Assembly: GCA_947095535.1 (NCBI GenBank)
Contig: OX352774.1
Span: 180,356,200 to 180,420,199 of the forward strand
Origin: Poecilobothrus nobilitatus
Lineage: Eukaryota; Arthropoda; Insecta; Diptera; Dolichopodidae
Length of the DNA: 64,000 nucleotides
Reading direction: 5' to 3'
Shown here: positions 59,604 to 64,000 of the stretch, in pieces
How positions within the stretch are numbered: the first letter of the stretch is position 1
Layout of the letters: each line of letters starts with the position of its first letter
Notes under the pieces: model-generated
Databases searched by the model: none
Told to the model about the DNA's origin: nothing
The model's input: only the letters and a program-made list of their open reading frames with translations
Made by a program: the position numbers and the translations under genes

Positions 59604-60460
59604 ATGCAATATTCCTACACCATCGGCTACTATATGGCCATTATAGAATGAATACTATTTGTGCAGGATTTGAATTCATACTGACTCAGTTAATAAGTCA
59701 TCTGTACCACTAGACCATCGAAACGCCTGCGGCTAATTTTATTTTATTTATTTATATTAATATTACAAATCACATAGGATATTGCAATATTACAAAACTA
59801 TCGGCCATTATAGGTCGAATACTATTATTAAATTATACACTAATATTATTTTTTATTTAACCATCGACTACAAGACCATTATAGGTTTTTATACTATTAT
59901 TAAATTATATACTAATATTATTTATTTTGTTTATATTATATATTATATATTTACATTATATTTGGTCGTAAGGGGGGTATGAAAAGGAAAAACACTTACG
60001 ACCTGTGCAGGGATCGAACCCACACTCCTTCTGTTATTACGCCACACGCCTACCCACTAGGCTACTGAAGCCCCCACTAATATTATTTATTTTGCTTATA
60101 TTATATATTTTATATATACGCTATATTTGGTAGCAAGGGGAATTTGTTTTCAATTAATAAAACTTGCTACCTGTGCAGAGTTTGAACCCGCACTCCCTCG
60201 GTTACTAAGCCACATGTGTAACCACTAAGCCACCGAGGCCCCTCGCCTGCGGCTATTTATTTATTTATTTATATTAATATTACATACATAAATGTAATGC
60301 AATATTATTGAACAATCGGCTACTAAGGCTATTATAGGTTTTTTATACTCGTAAGGGGGGTATGTAAAGAAAAAAACACTTACGACCTGTGCAGAAATCG
60401 AGCCCACACTCCTTCGGTTAATACGCCACACGCCTTCCCACTAAGCTACCGAAGCCCCCG
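59604..60460 (-). mobile_element. Compound cluster of tRNA-like SINE heads
   Basis: Four minus-strand tRNA-like units: about 59655-59729 (A box GGTCTAGTGGTACAGATGA, B box ATTCAAATCCTGC), 59964-60075 (GGGGGCTTCAGTAGCCTAGT, B box GGTTCGATCCCTGC), 60129-60243 (B box GGTTCAAACTCTGC) and 60348-60460 (B box GGCTCGATTTCTGC). The last three end in a hairpin stem, as in the 7491 family. Between them a module like TGCAATATT...ATCGGCTACTAAGG...ATTATAGGTTTTATACT recurs about four times (59604, 59780, 59857 and 60296), and GCCTGCGGCTA marks boundaries at 59727 and 60246. This looks like nested or tandemly amplified SINEs, not working tRNA genes. Confidence 0.78.
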
Positions 60461-62951
60461 TTTGCGGCTAATATGTCATTGTATGTTTAATATTAAAAAA
60501 CAAATTGCATATTTTTAGGATTGCATATTTTCTCGTTATATTATTTTGGTATTACTGGTATTACATTCCTATTATTATGTAGGTATATTTAGTTGAAAGT
60601 TGAAAATTTTTCTATATACAGTTATTAAAGCTATAATTAAGTAGAATTTAAATTAAATTTTTTTATTCTAGAATATAAATTTGTTTTTCATTTCTATTTT
60701 TATTTTTTATTAGGAGTTACATAACATTGAGTTTACTTGATTAATCCTTATTTATTCTTATATACCTTTGAACGACATAAATGGAAACATTTATAAAATT
60801 TGGTTTTATATTGTTCTTGTTTCCATTTTGATACCTTTTCAAACGGTATATAGATATTTAAGAATATAATTTTTTTGTCATAAAATTTTGTTGACTATAA
60901 CAAAAAAAAATATATATATATTCAATAGAAAACAGACCACAAAATATAGTAAAATACTAATATTTTAAAGATAAAAACAGTAGATTATAGAAAAAACAGT
61001 AAGATATAAACATAAAGAAAAATCCTTACAAAGGAAAAAAAATAAAAGAATATTAGAAATTTGTTATACTTTAATATTGTTTTTTTTATTAAACTTGAAT
61101 TCAGTACATAAAAACATAAATAGCTATCCTTAAAAAAAACAAGCTATCCTTAAAATTAAATTTTGGGAGAAAACTAATTATTATAATATTATTTATGGAG
61201 TAACATGCGCCTAAAAGTAAGCTGAAATAACACATTTTTCTTTTTTTTTATCGTTAAATCCTAATTCTAAATAGAAAATATGAAATTATATAAATTAGAG
61301 CTCATCAATAATAATTGACACTCGTAATAATTAAATCCTTTCATTGGCATATTTATTGTATTAAAAAATATTCAATTATCGATGTGTTTTTTAGTTTCGA
61401 AGGGATTGAAATTCAACCATTGAAATTTGTTTGTGTCATATAAATTGAGAGAAAACTTGTTTCTTCACTTTAAATAAAGTGATAACATTTTACTTATTTT
61501 AGAGAACTAGAAGAGAACATTTGTACTAGAGAAAATCTTAATCATTTAGGATCACTTTACTTTAAAATATTCGAATTCAGCTTATTTTATAGCTGTTAAT
61601 ACCGATATTTTAAATAAGAAGAAATATAATAGAGATTCTATTACTTAGCATCCTATTCTGCATATAAAATTTTCTATATGCAGAATAGAAATTGGGTGGG
61701 TAATCAATTTTAAATACAGTTATATCAGAAACCACTTAGAATAAAAAATAAAATCGTTTCTTTAATAAAAAAAAAAAAAAAACACCGATTTATTTACATA
61801 AGATTTTATAAGTATAAAAAAATAACAAAAAAAAAAGAAAATCAAAGAAAAAACAAAAAAAAATGTTTTTCATTCTGCATTTCATTCTTCTTTCAAATTT
61901 TTACTTTTATATCTGGTTGCCCTCAGATTTTTATTAATTTTCTTTTAGATTAAACATTAAACAGATTAAAAAAAAAACAAAATACCACAAAAACTATTTA
62001 AAAATTAATTGAGAACAAAAAAAGGTTGAATTTTCCGGAAAGGATTTTACCAAATATACAAAATGCATATATGTGAATGTTTTATAATTTTTTATCTTTG
62101 TACATGTATGTTTAATGTTTATGTAATTTGAAATTAAACTAAATCGATTATTATTTAATACGAATTAAATTTAAGGTTTCTGTCGATATTCGATGTGTTT
62201 TAAAAATGGAAGTGAATAGAAAGTATTTTGGGTTTTATTTTTTAAATTTTCAAGGGTAGATATTCTATTTCACCTTAAGTTTTAATAATTTGTGTTACCT
62301 TAAGCCTGTTATGAATGCCTGTTGCTTTATTATATACATATATACAATTTATTCTTATTTACTCATATATACTTTTTTTTGGCTTTTTTTTTTGTATATT
62401 TTGTAGTGTAAAATTTTAACCCAAATTTAAGTATATTTAGTATACTTGGTATATTAATGTTAGTTTTATTTAAGGATGCTTGGAGTTTGATTTTTTCATT
62501 TTATTATTTTTTTTTGTTTTTTCGAGAGATGATGAAAGGTTAACCAGACATTATATTAAAATGAAGCAATTTTCATATAAAAAAAAATGTATTCAATTAA
62601 TCAAATGAAATTGTTCCAAGTATATAAATACTTAAAATGTTTATTTAAATTTTTGTTTGTTTTAAACTAAGCATGCTTGAAAGAAATTTTTATATTCTTA
62701 CAGGATATTTTAGTAATTTTTGTTATTTTTTGTCCGTAATTTAAAAAAATGTTTTTAATAATTATTCAGTTTTAGTTTATTTTTATTATAATTTTTTAGT
62801 ATTTTTTTTAAATTTCAATTCGATCTAATTTCAATTGAAACACATGATTTGATTTAGTTCAATTTAATGTTTTTACTTTATTTAATGTTTAAGTTCATTT
62901 TTGAATGTTCAGATTATGAACTACTTAAAAATAATCAATATACCAAAGCAT
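60461..62951. other. AT-rich DNA, no gene seen
   Basis: No coding signal. It contains a 14-bp perfect inverted repeat at 61653-61666 / 61675-61688 (CTATTCTGCATATA and complement, 8-base loop). Confidence 0.5.
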
Positions 62952-63170
62952 TATGACCTCAGTGGTCTAATAGGTAAAACTGTATTGAATACTCCGTAAA
63001 TACCGAGGAAGTGAGGGTTCAAATCCCCCACACGTCGTAAGAATAATTCCCTCTTACGACATTTAAAGTCGCACCTGGAAAGGATGTGTAAATTACTTTA
63101 AAGTCGCAAAAGGATGTGTAAATTACTTGTCACATTTATGTGGTAGGGGGATAAACAAAAAAAAAAAAAA
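62952..63170 (+). mobile_element. tRNA-derived SINE with internal duplication
   Basis: TATGACCTCAGTGGTCTAAT, B box GGTTCAAATCC, hairpin GTCGTAAGA ... TCTTACGAC, the CATTTATGTGGTAG body and an A14 tail. An AAGGATGTGTAAATTACTT segment is doubled. TACCAAAGCA before and TACTAAAGTA after the element match at 8 of 10 bases and may be a decayed target-site duplication. Confidence 0.87.
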
Positions 63171-64000
63171 TACTAAAGTATTTAACATTTATTTTATTTA
63201 TATACATACCTATAATATGTATATAAAATTTTTCGATGGGATTATACATAATATTTTCAAGGACATTAACTTTAACTGAATCTAAATCTTTTACACATAG
63301 ACTAAAAAACAAATCAATTTAAATTGATATTTTTTTCTTAAATAATGGTTTAATTTTGATTTTTAAAAGTCCTTCTATACTTATATTATTTTTGATTATA
63401 TTATTTAAATTTACGTTAAAATGGATCACCATTTATCCCTCAAGTGGTGATTTATTTTATTTTTTTGAATTGTTTCTATGTATAGTTAATCGTCTGTTTG
63501 ATTTTATATTGAAGTAACAATAGATTATTGGAAGCAGAATACAGATTACAGGGTATTTTTTATAAGTATGTTAAAAAAAAAAGGTATTCAATTAAGAGAA
63601 TAAATCTTTGGCTATTAGACTATGGACATTACTTCATCATCATAAAATAGATTTTTAAGTAGCAAAAATAGATTTAGTATTAGTTCATATTAGACAAGTT
63701 CCATAACTAAAAGATAAAAGAATCTAGCTTTAGATAATTTGTAAAAGATAACTATAGTTCCAGTTAGAACATAGATTTCATACAAGGATACATTAATAAT
63801 ATTATCATAGTAAGGATAAATTATTTTACTATTATGAAATTTTGGTTTTTATTTTTGTGTATTAAATTGAAACATATCCGTTTTGGGAATAGGAGAATCT
63901 TTAGTGGCTTAAACAGTGGGTTTTAATAGATAGAACAGACAAGTGTTTTTTTTTTTTTTTTTATTGTGGTGTGACTTAAAATTCAAATAAAAAAGTTTTT
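63171..64000. other. AT-rich DNA to the window end, no gene seen
   Basis: No coding region or recognised repeat family. Confidence 0.5.

Noticed and set aside
59964..60460. Cluster of minus-strand tRNA genes
   Set aside because: Degenerate boxes, a constant non-tRNA hairpin tail and repeated spacers point to SINE heads.

Overview
The window looks like nuclear DNA of an insect, most likely a fly (Diptera). It is extremely AT-rich, with long poly-T and poly-A runs. Its genes are spliced with GT-AG introns. It also has a TATCGATA (DRE) core-promoter motif upstream of a gene, an interspersed repeat with the GTCCGTCCGTC core and the hairpin-bearing end familiar from fly genomes, jockey-type retroelement remnants, and many TACATACATATGTA-like runs. 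I cannot name the genus. Nothing prokaryotic is present, and there is no CRISPR array, operon or real tRNA gene.

Left part (1-22.5 kb), host genes. A four-exon enoyl-CoA delta isomerase 1 gene (mitochondrial beta-oxidation of unsaturated fatty acids) and an intronless splicing factor ESS-2 gene lie head to tail on the minus strand, 193 bp apart. Near 17-19.5 kb two paralogous three-exon Ly6/uPAR three-finger proteins (secreted, probably GPI-anchored) are divergently transcribed about 1.06 kb apart, with introns in identical phases. Between them lie decayed transposons: an RTE-like LINE tail, a tRNA-derived SINE, a jockey-like LINE split by a 1.8-kb inverted-repeat DNA element, and a pogo/Tigger transposase remnant.

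Middle part (22.5-42 kb). I see no host gene. The stretch is T-rich on the plus strand, with microsatellites, a dispersed fly repeat with internal ~135-bp units, a LINE RNase H/zinc-knuckle tail, SINE copies (one with a clean target-site duplication), an 811-bp foldback element with TATA target duplication, and a second dispersed repeat with ~125-bp internal units.

Right part (42.2-57.7 kb), the most unusual region. It is an endogenous viral element made of three tandem copies of a rhabdovirus-type large polymerase (L) fragment with an exact 3532-bp period. Copies 1 and 2 share a 746-bp internal deletion, a nonsense codon and the same 3' truncation. Copy 3 keeps a 1194-codon open segment covering polymerase motif C, the capping (PRNTase) domain and part of the methyltransferase. 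Each L fragment in copies 2 and 3 is preceded by a ~0.86-kb module that carries a small transmembrane-protein ORF. An orphan copy of this module, with the ORF intact, lies 2.85 kb beyond copy 3. Copy 3 ends close to a LINE 3' tail, which suggests retrotransposon-assisted endogenization. The copies are broken and are described only as they stand.

Far right (57.7-64 kb). AT-rich DNA holds a compound cluster of tRNA-like SINE heads and one more SINE. The SINE family carries a hairpin after the tRNA-like head whose stem shows compensatory changes between copies.
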